64,000 nt of DNA from Rhodanobacter denitrificans (GTDB lineage Bacteria; Pseudomonadota; Gammaproteobacteria; Xanthomonadales; Rhodanobacteraceae). Made by a program: the position numbers and the translations under genes. Shown here one piece after another: positions 8,247 through 16,819 of the stretch (positions are counted from its first letter, which is position 1; every line of letters starts with the position of its first letter). The notes below the pieces were generated by a model. The model was not told the DNA's origin and searched no databases. It saw only the letters and a program-made list of their open reading frames with translations. The DNA lies in NCBI GenBank assembly GCA_003241385.1, contig QFPO01000010.1, positions 58,019-122,018 of the forward strand, written 5' to 3'.

Positions 8247-10640
8247 TCATTCGCTGCGCAAGGCCAGCATCGGATCGGACGCGGCGGCGCGGCGGGCCGG
8301 CGACAGCGTCGCCAGCGAGACCGCGACCAGCAGACCGGCGACGACGCCGGCCACGGCCGGCCAGCGCCACGGCGTCGCGCCGTACAGGCTGGCGTCGACC
8401 AGACCGGCCACGGCCCAGGCCGCGGCGAGCCCGGCCAGCGCACCGGCCAGGCCGATCCGGGCGCCCTCGCCGACGATGCCGCGCGCCAGACGCGCCGGCG
8501 CGGCGCCGATCGCGCTGCGCACCGCGTACTCGCGGCGGCGCACCGCCAGCAGAAACGACAGCACGACGACGGTGCCCATCAGCGCCAGCACGACCGCCAG
8601 CGCCGCGAACACGCGGAACGCGGCCTCGGCCAGCGTGAGGCCGGCCAGCGAGGCCTGCGCGCGATCGGCCAGACGTACCGTGTCGAACAGCGGCACGCGT
8701 GGATCGACGCCGGCCGCGGCGCGCGCGAGCACGTCGGCGGCCGGCACGCCGTCGCTGCCGAGCGCCAGCACGACCAGGGCCGCCGGCAGCGCCGTGTCCT
8801 GGGCTTGCGGAATCAGCACCAGGCGCTCGGGCTCAGCCAGTGCGCCGCCGTAGCGGACGTCGTCGAGCACGCCGACGATGCGGCGCGGCGCGGACTCGCC
8901 TTCGCTGCCGAGGCTCAGCATGCGGCCGAGCACGTCCTCGCTGCCCCAGACCTGCAGCGCCAGCGCGCGACTGATCACCGCGACCGGCGCCTGATCGGCG
9001 GTGTCGCGCGCGTCGTCGAGATAGCGGCCGTGCAGCAGACGCAGTCCGAGCACGTCGGGCACCGGTCCAAGACTGCTGCTCAGCGCCACGCCGATCTCGA
9101 ACGGACCGCCCGGACGGTCTGCGCGCAGCGCGGTCTGGCGTCGGTAGCGCTGGAACGGCGCGGCATCGACGAACGCGACCTCGGCGACGCCGGGCTCGCT
9201 GCGCAAGGTCTCGCGCAGCCGTTCGGCGAATGCGCGGCGCGCGTCCGGATCGGGATAGGCAGCCTGCGGCAGCGTCAGCCGCGTCGAGGCGACGTCTTCG
9301 ACGTGCAGGCCGAGCGCGCGCGCACGGATGTCGGCGGTGCCGGCGCCGACGCAGACGGCGAGCGCGCCGACCACGGTCGCGGCGGCGATCTGCAGCGCGG
9401 CCAGGCCGCGGATCGCCCGCAGCATGCCGCCGCTGGCGCCGCTGCGCGCGCTGGCGCGTGTGGCGGCCTGCGCATCGACGCGGCGCAGGCGCGGCCACTG
9501 CGACACCGTCATCAGCGCCGCGCAGCCGAGCACGATCGGCGGCATCCAGCGCAGCGAGGCGCCGGCGTAGACGAAGCGGCCCTCGAGCTCGCGCGGAATC
9601 CAGTCGGCCGAGATCATGCCGACGACGCGGTCGAACACGCTGCCGCCGAGCAGCCAGCCGAGACCGACGCCGAGCGCGGCCAGCAGCAGATTCGTCGCGA
9701 ACGCCTCGACATGCAGGCGGCGTGCGGTCGCGCCGAGCGCGAGACGCACCGCCAGCTGCGGCTCGGCCGCGACCTGGCGGATGTTGATCAGCGTCGCGAC
9801 GTTGGCGAGCACGACCAGCAGCATCAGCAGCGAGGCGACGAACAGCAGGCCGACCGCCGGCCGCATCGGCCCCATGACCGAATCGATCACGCGTTCGCCG
9901 GCGATCGTCCAGCCCGGCAGATAGCGCGAGGCCGGCGCCGCGGCGACCAGGCGCTGGGCGATCGTCGCCAGCGCGCCGCGCAGGTCGGCCAGGTCGGTGC
10001 CGGGCTTGAAGCGCACATTGAGCACGTAGGGCCGCGCTTCGTCGAGGTCGGTATCGAGATTGCGCGCATGCGCCGACCACAGGTCGCCGCCCATGAAATG
10101 GAAGCGGTCCGGCATCACGCCGACCACCGTGTACAGCGTGTCCTCCACGCGCAACGCGCGTCCGAGCACGTCGGCCGCGCCGCCGAAATGCGACTGCCAC
10201 AGCGCGTGCGAGATCACGACCGCAGTCGCGCCGGGCCGGTCCTCGGCGGACAGGAACCGGCCGAGCGCAGGCGCCACGCCGGTCACCTCGCGCGCTGCGG
10301 GCTGGGTCTGCACCATCAGCAGGCGCGTCGGGTAGCCGTCCGGCCCTTCCAGCGCGACCGGCCGGCCGCGGCTGGCGACCATCCGGTCGAACAGGCCGCT
10401 GTCGCGCAGCATGCGGTACTCCTCGGCGCTGAACCCGTACAGGCTGCGCGTGTCGGCCGAGGCGCGATGGGTCAGCACGCCGAGGTGTGCCGTATCGTAG
10501 GTCCACGGCGAGACGAAGAAGTTGTGCGCGACGGCGATCGCCGCCAGCAGCACGGCCACCGTCGCGGCCAGCGTCGCGACGGTGACCGCGTTGGCCGCGC
10601 GGTGCTTCCAGGCACTGCGCAGCACGCGCGCCGGATTCAT
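8247..10640 (-). CDS. ADOP-type ABC permease, P2 (divergent N-terminal half)
   Basis: A 797-residue duplicated MacB/FtsX permease. The second half is typical (helix MLRAIRGLAALQIAAATVV, C-terminal RRREYAVRSAIGAAPARLARG and tail PMLALRSE). The first half departs from its paralogues: the N-terminal helix lacks the 'TLALGIGA' signature and the first periplasmic domain starts unusually (HNFFVSPWTYDTAHLGVL). The ATG (10638-10640) overlaps the TGA of the ATPase gene in an ATGA arrangement, strong evidence for coupled translation and for P2 being a partner of that ATPase. The regulator gene follows after 102 bases. Confidence 0.92.
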   Translation of the reverse strand: MNPARVLRSAWKHRAANAVTVATLAATVAVLLAAIAVAHNFFVSPWTYDTAHLGVLTHRASADTRSLYGFSAEEYRMLRDSGLFDRMVASRGRPVALEGPDGYPTRLLMVQTQPAAREVTGVAPALGRFLSAEDRPGATAVVISHALWQSHFGGAADVLGRALRVEDTLYTVVGVMPDRFHFMGGDLWSAHARNLDTDLDEARPYVLNVRFKPGTDLADLRGALATIAQRLVAAAPASRYLPGWTIAGERVIDSVMGPMRPAVGLLFVASLLMLLVVLANVATLINIRQVAAEPQLAVRLALGATARRLHVEAFATNLLLAALGVGLGWLLGGSVFDRVVGMISADWIPRELEGRFVYAGASLRWMPPIVLGCAALMTVSQWPRLRRVDAQAATRASARSGASGGMLRAIRGLAALQIAAATVVGALAVCVGAGTADIRARALGLHVEDVASTRLTLPQAAYPDPDARRAFAERLRETLRSEPGVAEVAFVDAAPFQRYRRQTALRADRPGGPFEIGVALSSSLGPVPDVLGLRLLHGRYLDDARDTADQAPVAVISRALALQVWGSEDVLGRMLSLGSEGESAPRRIVGVLDDVRYGGALAEPERLVLIPQAQDTALPAALVVLALGSDGVPAADVLARAAAGVDPRVPLFDTVRLADRAQASLAGLTLAEAAFRVFAALAVVLALMGTVVVLSFLLAVRRREYAVRSAIGAAPARLARGIVGEGARIGLAGALAGLAAAWAVAGLVDASLYGATPWRWPAVAGVVAGLLVAVSLATLSPARRAAASDPMLALRSE

Positions 10641-11323
10641 GCAGCCTTGCCCTCGGCCGCGGCGCCGTCGATCCAGCCGTCGCGCAGGCGCACGATGCGC
10701 TGGGCTTCCTTGGCGTAGTCCTCGTTGTGGGTGACCTGGATGATCGTGTGGCCCTGGCGATGCAGCTCGTGCAGCAGGTCCATGATCATGCGCGCCTGGC
10801 TGGAATGCAGCGCACCGGTCGGCTCGTCGGCGAGCAGCAGCTTGGGCTTGGTGATGACCGCACGCGCGACCGCGACCAGCTGCTGCTGGCCGCCGGAGAG
10901 CTGGCTCGGATAGAGGTCCTTCTTGCCGACGATCTGGAATCGGTCGAGCAGATCGGCCACCTGCGCGGCGCGCTCCTTGGCCGGGATGTCGCGGTACTGC
11001 AGCGGCAGGTCCAGGTTCTCCCAGACCTTGAGGTCGTCGATCAGGTGATAGTGCTGGAAGATGAAGCCGATCTTCTCGCGCTGCAGCGCCTGACGCTGTT
11101 TCGGATTGAGCTTCTCGACGGCGACGCCGTCGAGCGTGTAGCCGCCCTGCCAGTCGTGGTCCATCAGGCCGAGCACGTTCAGCAGCGAGCTCTTGCCGGC
11201 ACCGGACGGGCCCATCACGCTGACGAACTCGCCGGGCGCGATGTCCAGGCGGATGTTGCGCAGCACCCAGGTGCGGCCGCCGGCGAGCGGGAAGGATTTT
11301 TCGACGTTGTCGAGATGGATCAT
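10637..11323 (-). CDS. MacB/LolD-type ABC transporter ATPase (non-canonical D-loop)
   Basis: A 228-residue cytoplasmic nucleotide-binding subunit: Walker A GPSGAGKSS, Q-loop FIFQHYH, signature LSGGQQQ, Walker B LLLADEPTG, H-loop VTHNED. It powers the MacB-like permeases. The D-loop reads GALHSSQ where the usual form is GNLDS, so the conserved Asp is His. The start is the ATG at 11321-11323 (MIHLDNVEKSF), matching family length; a longer open frame upstream lacks similarity and there is no good Shine-Dalgarno. It sits between P3 (35 bases upstream) and P2 (4-base overlap). Confidence 0.92.
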   Translation of the reverse strand: MIHLDNVEKSFPLAGGRTWVLRNIRLDIAPGEFVSVMGPSGAGKSSLLNVLGLMDHDWQGGYTLDGVAVEKLNPKQRQALQREKIGFIFQHYHLIDDLKVWENLDLPLQYRDIPAKERAAQVADLLDRFQIVGKKDLYPSQLSGGQQQLVAVARAVITKPKLLLADEPTGALHSSQARMIMDLLHELHRQGHTIIQVTHNEDYAKEAQRIVRLRDGWIDGAAAEGKAA

Positions 11324-11358
11324 GGTCGTTACCGGGTCGGAAAGGGAGGGAGTGTCGA

Positions 11359-13776
11359 TCATTCCTGGCGCAGCGCGACGACCGGATCGGTGCCGGCCGC
11401 GCGGCGTGCAGGCCATAGACAGGCGAACAGGCCGATCGTGCCGAGCAGCAGCGCGACCGCGGTCAGCGTCGGCAGGTCGAACGTGCCGACCTGGTACAGC
11501 CGCGCCGACAGCAGCCGCGCGAACAGCCACGACAGCGGCAGGCCGAGCAGCACGCCGGCGCCGACCAGCAGCAGGCCCTGTGCGAGCACCTGGCGCAGCA
11601 CATGGCCGGCGCGCGCGCCGAGCGCCAGGCGCACGCCGAACTCCGGCACGCGCTGGCGCACCGTGTAGGCGAGCACCGCATACAGACCGACCGCCGCCAG
11701 CAGCAGCGCGGTCGCGCCGAGCAGGCCGAGCAGCGCGTTCAGACGCGTGCGGTCCTTGAGCGTGCCGGCGACGCGCTCGCCGAGCGTGACGATCGGGCCG
11801 AGTGCGTCCTTCGGCGCGATCTCCTCGCCGAGCGTCTTCAGCGGCGCGACCAGCGCGGCCGGATCGACCGTCGTGCGCACCGCCAGCGCCGCATACGGCG
11901 GCGCCGCGAACGGCTGATAGATCGAGACGCGATCTGCGACCTCGTCGAGCGAACGCTGCTTGAGCGTCGGCGCGACGCCGACGATCGTGAGCTCGCGATC
12001 GGCGCTGTCGGCGCCGGTGCCGACCTTGAAGCGCTGGCCGAGCGGATCGGCGTCACCGAAGTGCCGCCTGACGAACTGCTCGTCGACGACCGCGACCGGC
12101 GCGCCGGTGCGCACGTCCTCGGCGCTGAAGCCGCGGCCGCGCAGGATCGGCATGCCGAGCGCGGCGAAATAGCCGTCGTCGACCTTCTGGTCGTATGCGA
12201 TCGGTCGTTCCTTGGGGTCGTCCTGGCCCGGCGGCGTATAGCTGGTCGTCGCGATGCTGTGGCCGAACGGGATCATGCTGCCGAGGCCGGCCGCGGTGAC
12301 GCCCGGCAATGCGCGCGTGCGCTCGACCAGCTCGGTCAGGCGGGCGGCGCGCAGCTCCGGCGTCGCGCCGTTCGGCACCAGATCGAACAGGCCGACGTAG
12401 AGCAGATGATCGCGCCGGAAGCCGACGTCCTCGGCCAGCAGGTTCTGCGTACTGCGCAGCAGCACGCCGATGCCGAACAGCAGCGCGACGGTCAGTGCGA
12501 CCTGCGCGACGACCAGCGACTTGCGTGCAGTCTGCGCGGCGCCGCCGGCGGTCTGGCGCGAACCGCCGCGGCGGATCATGTCGTTGAGATTGCCGCGCTG
12601 CACGGCCAGGCCGGCCAGCGCCAGCACGACGCACAGCGCGAGCGCGAGCACGGCGAGCAGCAGCAGGGTCGGCGCATCGATGCCGATCGCCTGCGGCGTG
12701 CCGGTCGGCAGCAGATCGTAGTGGTGCAGCAGCGCCAGGCCGGCCGGCAGCAAAGCGCAGCCGAGCGCGATGCCGCCTGTGCAGAGGACGGCCGCCTCGA
12801 TCAGCGCGCTGCGCGCGCGCTGCCACGGCGTCGCGCCGAGCGCGGCGGTCACCGCCGACTCCTGGCGGCGGCCGAGCGCACGCGCCAGGAACAGATTGAC
12901 GACGTTGGCGCCGGTGACCAGCCAGACCATCGACACCGCCAGCAGCATCAGCAGCAGCGCCTCGCGCCGCTCGCCGGTCCACAAGGCGCGGATCGGCTTG
13001 ACCAGCAGCTTGAGGCTGTCGCCGAACGCGCCGTCGAGTTCGGGAATCGCCTTGGCGAGGCCGTTGAGCTCCTCGCCGACCGGTCCGGTCTCCTCGCCGG
13101 CGCGCATGCGCGCCAGCGCGCGGGTGCCGTCGAAACTGCCGATACGCGAACGCGCGCGCTCCTCGGCGCCGAATCCGAGCGGCATCCAGACGCGGATGTC
13201 GCTGGTCGGGAACACGAAGCCCTTCGGCAGCACGCCGATCACGCGGTAGTCCTGGTCCTCGAGCCGCAGCACGCGGCCGACCGCGTCCTCGGCGCCGGCG
13301 TAGCGCGTCTGCCATTCATCCCAGGACAGCACGATGCTGCGCGCGGCGCCTTCGGCGACGTCCTCGGCGGCGAACAGACGGCCGAGCGCCGGCTGCGCGC
13401 CGAGCAGGCCGAACACCTGCGGCTCGACCACGGCCGCGTCGAGCGAACCGGTACGGCGGCCGGTCTCGTCGCGCAGCACGACGTTCTTCTCGCGCCAGGC
13501 GGCGATACCGTCGATGCCGCGCGCGGCCTGGCCGATCTCCTCGCGCAGCGGCGTCGACAGGCCGACGTCGAACGGAATGCCGAGAATGCGCGATTCGACC
13601 AGCACGAGGCGGTCGGCCTGCGGATACGGCAGCGGCTTGTAGAGCAGGCCGTAGACGACGCTGAAAACGCAGGCCAGCGCACCGAACGCGAGCCCGAGCA
13701 GCAGGATCGAGACGGTGCTGAAGCCGGGCGCGCGCCACAGGCGGCGGAAGGTCTGGCGAAGAGCGGACGGGATCAT
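11359..13776 (-). CDS. ADOP-type ABC permease, P3
   Basis: 805 residues with the full duplicated architecture. It is the first structural gene of the unit P3-ATPase-P2-regulator-kinase-glycosidase. It is closely related to P4: both carry V(V/L)YGLLYKPLP after the first helix, 'LGI...GLS' at the start of the periplasmic domain, and the tail RRAAGTDPVVALRQE, so the two look like a tandem duplication now separated by a promoter region. The ATG at 13774-13776 overlaps the TGA of a short leader frame (ATGA). The predicted sigma-54 promoter lies about 215 bases upstream. Confidence 0.93.
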   Translation of the reverse strand: MIPSALRQTFRRLWRAPGFSTVSILLLGLAFGALACVFSVVYGLLYKPLPYPQADRLVLVESRILGIPFDVGLSTPLREEIGQAARGIDGIAAWREKNVVLRDETGRRTGSLDAAVVEPQVFGLLGAQPALGRLFAAEDVAEGAARSIVLSWDEWQTRYAGAEDAVGRVLRLEDQDYRVIGVLPKGFVFPTSDIRVWMPLGFGAEERARSRIGSFDGTRALARMRAGEETGPVGEELNGLAKAIPELDGAFGDSLKLLVKPIRALWTGERREALLLMLLAVSMVWLVTGANVVNLFLARALGRRQESAVTAALGATPWQRARSALIEAAVLCTGGIALGCALLPAGLALLHHYDLLPTGTPQAIGIDAPTLLLLAVLALALCVVLALAGLAVQRGNLNDMIRRGGSRQTAGGAAQTARKSLVVAQVALTVALLFGIGVLLRSTQNLLAEDVGFRRDHLLYVGLFDLVPNGATPELRAARLTELVERTRALPGVTAAGLGSMIPFGHSIATTSYTPPGQDDPKERPIAYDQKVDDGYFAALGMPILRGRGFSAEDVRTGAPVAVVDEQFVRRHFGDADPLGQRFKVGTGADSADRELTIVGVAPTLKQRSLDEVADRVSIYQPFAAPPYAALAVRTTVDPAALVAPLKTLGEEIAPKDALGPIVTLGERVAGTLKDRTRLNALLGLLGATALLLAAVGLYAVLAYTVRQRVPEFGVRLALGARAGHVLRQVLAQGLLLVGAGVLLGLPLSWLFARLLSARLYQVGTFDLPTLTAVALLLGTIGLFACLWPARRAAGTDPVVALRQE

Positions 13777-13961
13777 GGCGTATCCGGACGGACGATGGAG
13801 ATCAAAACGAACGGCGTGGCGGGCGACGCGCCGGGTCTGCCGTCCCCGACGTCATGGCCGTCCCGCCGCGTCGCCGCGAGCACGAGCGCGGCCGGCATCG
13901 CACGCGCCCCGGGCGGTGGCGGGCGCCGGCAGGACCGGTGCGGAACGACGGAACGGATCAT
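13773..13961 (-). CDS. Possible leader ORF upstream of P3
   Basis: Inside the roughly 213-base leader predicted from the sigma-54-like promoter, a 62-codon frame starts MIRSVVPHRSCRRPPPPG and ends PDTP with its TGA overlapping the P3 ATG. There is no Shine-Dalgarno in front of its ATG and no recognisable domain. It contains four consecutive prolines, a known ribosome-stalling context. It may be chance in GC-rich DNA; the stop/start overlap is the only reason to list it. Confidence 0.2.
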   Translation of the reverse strand: MIRSVVPHRSCRRPPPPGARAMPAALVLAATRRDGHDVGDGRPGASPATPFVLISIVRPDTP

Positions 13962-14000
13962 CGGGACGGCACGCAGACGGAGGAAGACCCAGAATGTCTG

Positions 14001-14015
14001 GCACGGAGCATGCCA
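14001..14015 (-). promoter_or_regulatory. Sigma-54-like promoter of the P3-ATPase-P2-TCS unit
   Basis: The - strand reads TGGCATGCTCCGTGC: GG and GC exactly 10 bases apart, with two mismatches to TGGCACG-N4-TTGC. Transcription would start near 13989, leaving a leader of about 213 bases before P3. The element is partly symmetric: the + strand at 13999-14013 (TGGCACGGAGCATGC) also fits, although no + strand gene lies downstream. Confidence 0.6.
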
Positions 14016-14077
14016 GCCGCGGCGAACCGCCATCTGCTTGTTCGGGCTGGACTTTCGGTACGAGCGCCGGAGCGCAC

Positions 14078-14115
14078 TGTCCGCTTTCGGTCAGAGCGCG
14101 GCCCGGATGCGGACA
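14078..14115. promoter_or_regulatory. Paired inverted half-sites, candidate NtrC-type enhancer
   Basis: TGTCCGC at 14078-14084 faces GCGGACA at 14109-14115, a perfect inverted pair of heptamers about 90-125 bases upstream of the predicted start near 13989. Similar heptamers occur upstream of the promoters at 24304 and 47072. Confidence 0.45.
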
Positions 14116-14299
14116 CCGCTCGGATCTCGCTCCAGCGCCGCCATCGCGGCTCGGCCGGCTTTTTCGGGCGCGGACCGCCGCGGCCGAGACGCGCGACGCC
14201 GGGGCCGCGGGATGCGTCCGTCCGCTCCGCGGCGGCACGGATGCATCAACCGCCGGCAGCACCGCATGCGCGCCGGATCCCGGCGCGCATGCGACCGGC

Positions 14300-16735
14300 T
14301 CATTCCTGACGCAGCGCGACCACCGGATCGGTGCCGGCCGCACGGCGGGCCGGCAGATAGCAGGCCGCGACGCCGGTGATCGCGAGCAGCGCGGCGACGC
14401 CGGCCAGCGTGACCGGATCGAACGGACCGACGCCGAACAGCTGCCCGGCAATCAGGCGCGTCGCGGCATAGGCCAGCGGTCCGCCGACCAGCAGGCCGGC
14501 ACCGACCAGGGCCAGGCCCTGGCCGAGCACGCCGCGCACGATGCGGCCGGTGTCGGCGCCGAGCGCCATGCGCACGCCGAACTCGCCCTGGCGCATCCGC
14601 ACCGCATAGGCCAGCACCGCATACAGGCCGACGCAGGCCAGCACCAGCGCGCTGATGCCGAGCAGCTGGAGCAGCGCGTTCAGGCGCGTGCGCTCGACCA
14701 GCGACTCGGCGATGCGGCCGTCCATCGCGACGATCTGGCCGCGCGCGCCGTCCGGCGCGATCTCGTCGTAGAGCGCGCCCAGCGGCGCGACCAGGGTCTG
14801 CGGCGGAACAGTCGTGCGCACCACCATGCCGGAGCCGGCCGCGGCGGCGCGCGGCTGGTGGATCGTCGGATAGTCGGTGTTCTCGTCGAGCGCGCGCTGC
14901 TTGGCGGTCGGCACGACGCCGACGATCGTCAGCTCGCGCATCGGCTGCTCGACACCGTCCTGCGGCGGCTGACCGATCCGGAATCGCGCACCGATCGGGT
15001 CGCTGCCGGACAGGTAGCGCGCGACGAAGCGCTCGTCGACGATCGCCACCGGCAGCCGGTTGCGGACTTCCTCCCCGGTGAACGCGCGGCCCTGCCGCAA
15101 CGTGACGCCGAGTGCCGCGAAGTAGCCGTCGTCGACGTAGGACTGATACGCGGCCGGCTGGCCGTCCTCGGCGCCGTCGTAGCCGGGCGGCGCGAAGTTC
15201 GACAGGTTCATGTTCTCGCCGAACGGCACCTGGCTGCCGGCGCCGACCGCGACCACGCCGGGCAGGCCGCGCGCGCGTGCGAGGAGCGCATCGAGCCGTG
15301 CCCGCGTCAGCGCCGGATCGGAGCCGGCCGGCGCCGGGCGGCCGAGGCCGGCATAGAGCAGGTTCGTGCGGTCGAAGCCGACGTCCTGCGCGAGCAGCCG
15401 CTGCGAGCTGCGCACGAGCAGGCCGACGCCGACCAGCAGTGCCGCGGTCAGCGCGATCTGGCCGACGATCAGCACCTGCCGCGCGCGCTGCGCCGCGCGG
15501 CTGCCGGTCTGGCGCGTACTGCTGCTGCGGATCGCCGCGTGCAGGTCGCCGCGGCGCAGCCACAGGCTCGCCAGCGTCATTGCCGACGCGACCAGCAGCG
15601 CCAGCGCGATGGTCAAGGCCAGCGTCGCGGCATCCAGGCCGATCGTCTGCGGCGTGCCGTCGGGCACCAGTTCGAAACGGCGCAGCAGGCCGAGCACGAC
15701 CGGCTGCAGGCCGATGCCGACTGCGGCGGCGGCCGCGCACGGCAGCAGCGCCTCGACGAAGGCCTGGCCGGCCTGGCGACCCGCGCCGGCGCCGAGCGCG
15801 GCCTGCACGGCCAGCTCCTGGCGGCGCGCCAACGCGCGCGCGATCGCCAGATTGCACAGGTTGGCGGCCGTGACCAGCAGTACCAGCGCGACCGCGAGCA
15901 GCATCAGGCGCAGCGCCGGCGCACTGTCGCCGACCCAGATCGAGCGCAGCGGTTTGACCTCCATCGCGAACGCGTCGCCCTGGCCGAACGCTTCGGCCAG
16001 CCCCGGCATCGCGCGCGCCAGCGTCGTGACCTCCTCGGTCGCGGTCTGCGGCGTCGCATCGGCGGCTAGGCGCGCGATCGCATAGGTCGTGCCGAAACTG
16101 CCGCTGCGTTCGGGCGCGCGCTGCGCGGCGGTGAAGCCGAGCGGCAACCACAGCCGCGTCGCGCGCTCGGGAAACGCGTAGCCGCGCGGCAACACGCCGA
16201 CGATGCGGCGATCCTGGCCGTCCAGGCGCACGGTCTTGCCGATCGCGTCCTCGGCGCCGGCGTAGCGCTGCTGCCAGGTGTCCCAGCCGAGCACGACGAC
16301 CGGCGCGGCGCCCTCGCGCGCGTCGTCGGCGACGAACAGCCGGCCGAGTGCCGGCGTCGTGCCGAGCAGACCGAACAGCGCCGGCTCCACGCGCGCCGCC
16401 CTCAGCGTCGCCTGGCGCGCGCCGGTCTCGTCCTCGAGCGAGACGTAGGCCTGCTCGAACGCGGTCAGATCGCTCACCGCGCGGCTGTCGCGCGCGATCG
16501 GCTCGATCATCGGCACCGACAGGCCGCCGTCGATGCCGAGGAAACGCGCGCCGACCGTGACCAGACCGTCGGCGCCGGCGAACGGCAGCGGCTTGTACAG
16601 CAGGCCGTAGAGCACGCTGAACACGCCGCCGTTGGCGGCCAGCGCGAGGCCGAGCAGCAGGACGACGGTCAGCGCATAGCCCGGCGCGCGCAGCAGGCGG
16701 CGCACCGAGAAGCGCAGTTCGGGCATCGTGATCAC
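14300..16735 (-). CDS. ADOP-type ABC permease, P4
   Basis: 811 residues with duplicated MacB/FtsX architecture; both FtsX units are intact (NLCNLAIARALARRQELAVQ in the first, RMRQGEFGVRMALGADTGRI in the second). The start is a GTG at 16733-16735: GGGAG lies about 6 bases upstream of it, whereas the next ATG (16726) would be too far from this site. It is the closest paralogue of P3. It follows P5 after 84 bases and is probably co-transcribed with it from the promoter at 19263. Neither P4 nor P5 has an ATPase next to it. Confidence 0.93.
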   Translation of the reverse strand: MITMPELRFSVRRLLRAPGYALTVVLLLGLALAANGGVFSVLYGLLYKPLPFAGADGLVTVGARFLGIDGGLSVPMIEPIARDSRAVSDLTAFEQAYVSLEDETGARQATLRAARVEPALFGLLGTTPALGRLFVADDAREGAAPVVVLGWDTWQQRYAGAEDAIGKTVRLDGQDRRIVGVLPRGYAFPERATRLWLPLGFTAAQRAPERSGSFGTTYAIARLAADATPQTATEEVTTLARAMPGLAEAFGQGDAFAMEVKPLRSIWVGDSAPALRLMLLAVALVLLVTAANLCNLAIARALARRQELAVQAALGAGAGRQAGQAFVEALLPCAAAAAVGIGLQPVVLGLLRRFELVPDGTPQTIGLDAATLALTIALALLVASAMTLASLWLRRGDLHAAIRSSSTRQTGSRAAQRARQVLIVGQIALTAALLVGVGLLVRSSQRLLAQDVGFDRTNLLYAGLGRPAPAGSDPALTRARLDALLARARGLPGVVAVGAGSQVPFGENMNLSNFAPPGYDGAEDGQPAAYQSYVDDGYFAALGVTLRQGRAFTGEEVRNRLPVAIVDERFVARYLSGSDPIGARFRIGQPPQDGVEQPMRELTIVGVVPTAKQRALDENTDYPTIHQPRAAAAGSGMVVRTTVPPQTLVAPLGALYDEIAPDGARGQIVAMDGRIAESLVERTRLNALLQLLGISALVLACVGLYAVLAYAVRMRQGEFGVRMALGADTGRIVRGVLGQGLALVGAGLLVGGPLAYAATRLIAGQLFGVGPFDPVTLAGVAALLAITGVAACYLPARRAAGTDPVVALRQE

Positions 16736-16819
16736 GGGTGTCTCCCAGAGCGGACGAGTCGAAACGGGGGCGGCCGGCGCACGGCGAGGCGCACCCCGGC
16801 CGATGGGGCGGCGGCGGCC

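Larger units (their letters stand above)
13777..14299. other. 523-base regulatory gap between P4 and P3
   Basis: No full-length gene lies here. The stretch holds the predicted sigma-54 promoter (14001-14015), paired half-sites (14078-14115) and the long leader of P3. It separates two closely related permeases transcribed in the same direction, so the P3 unit appears to have its own control and not to be a simple continuation of P5-P4. Confidence 0.6.

Noticed and set aside
6735..10718. A 1327-codon + strand frame opposite the regulator and P2
   Set aside because: Antisense shadow of the NtrC-type regulator and a permease; composition is repetitive and no family is recognisable.
13999..14013. 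Second sigma-54-like promoter on the + strand
   Set aside because: It arises from the near-palindromic nature of the - strand element, and no + strand gene follows.
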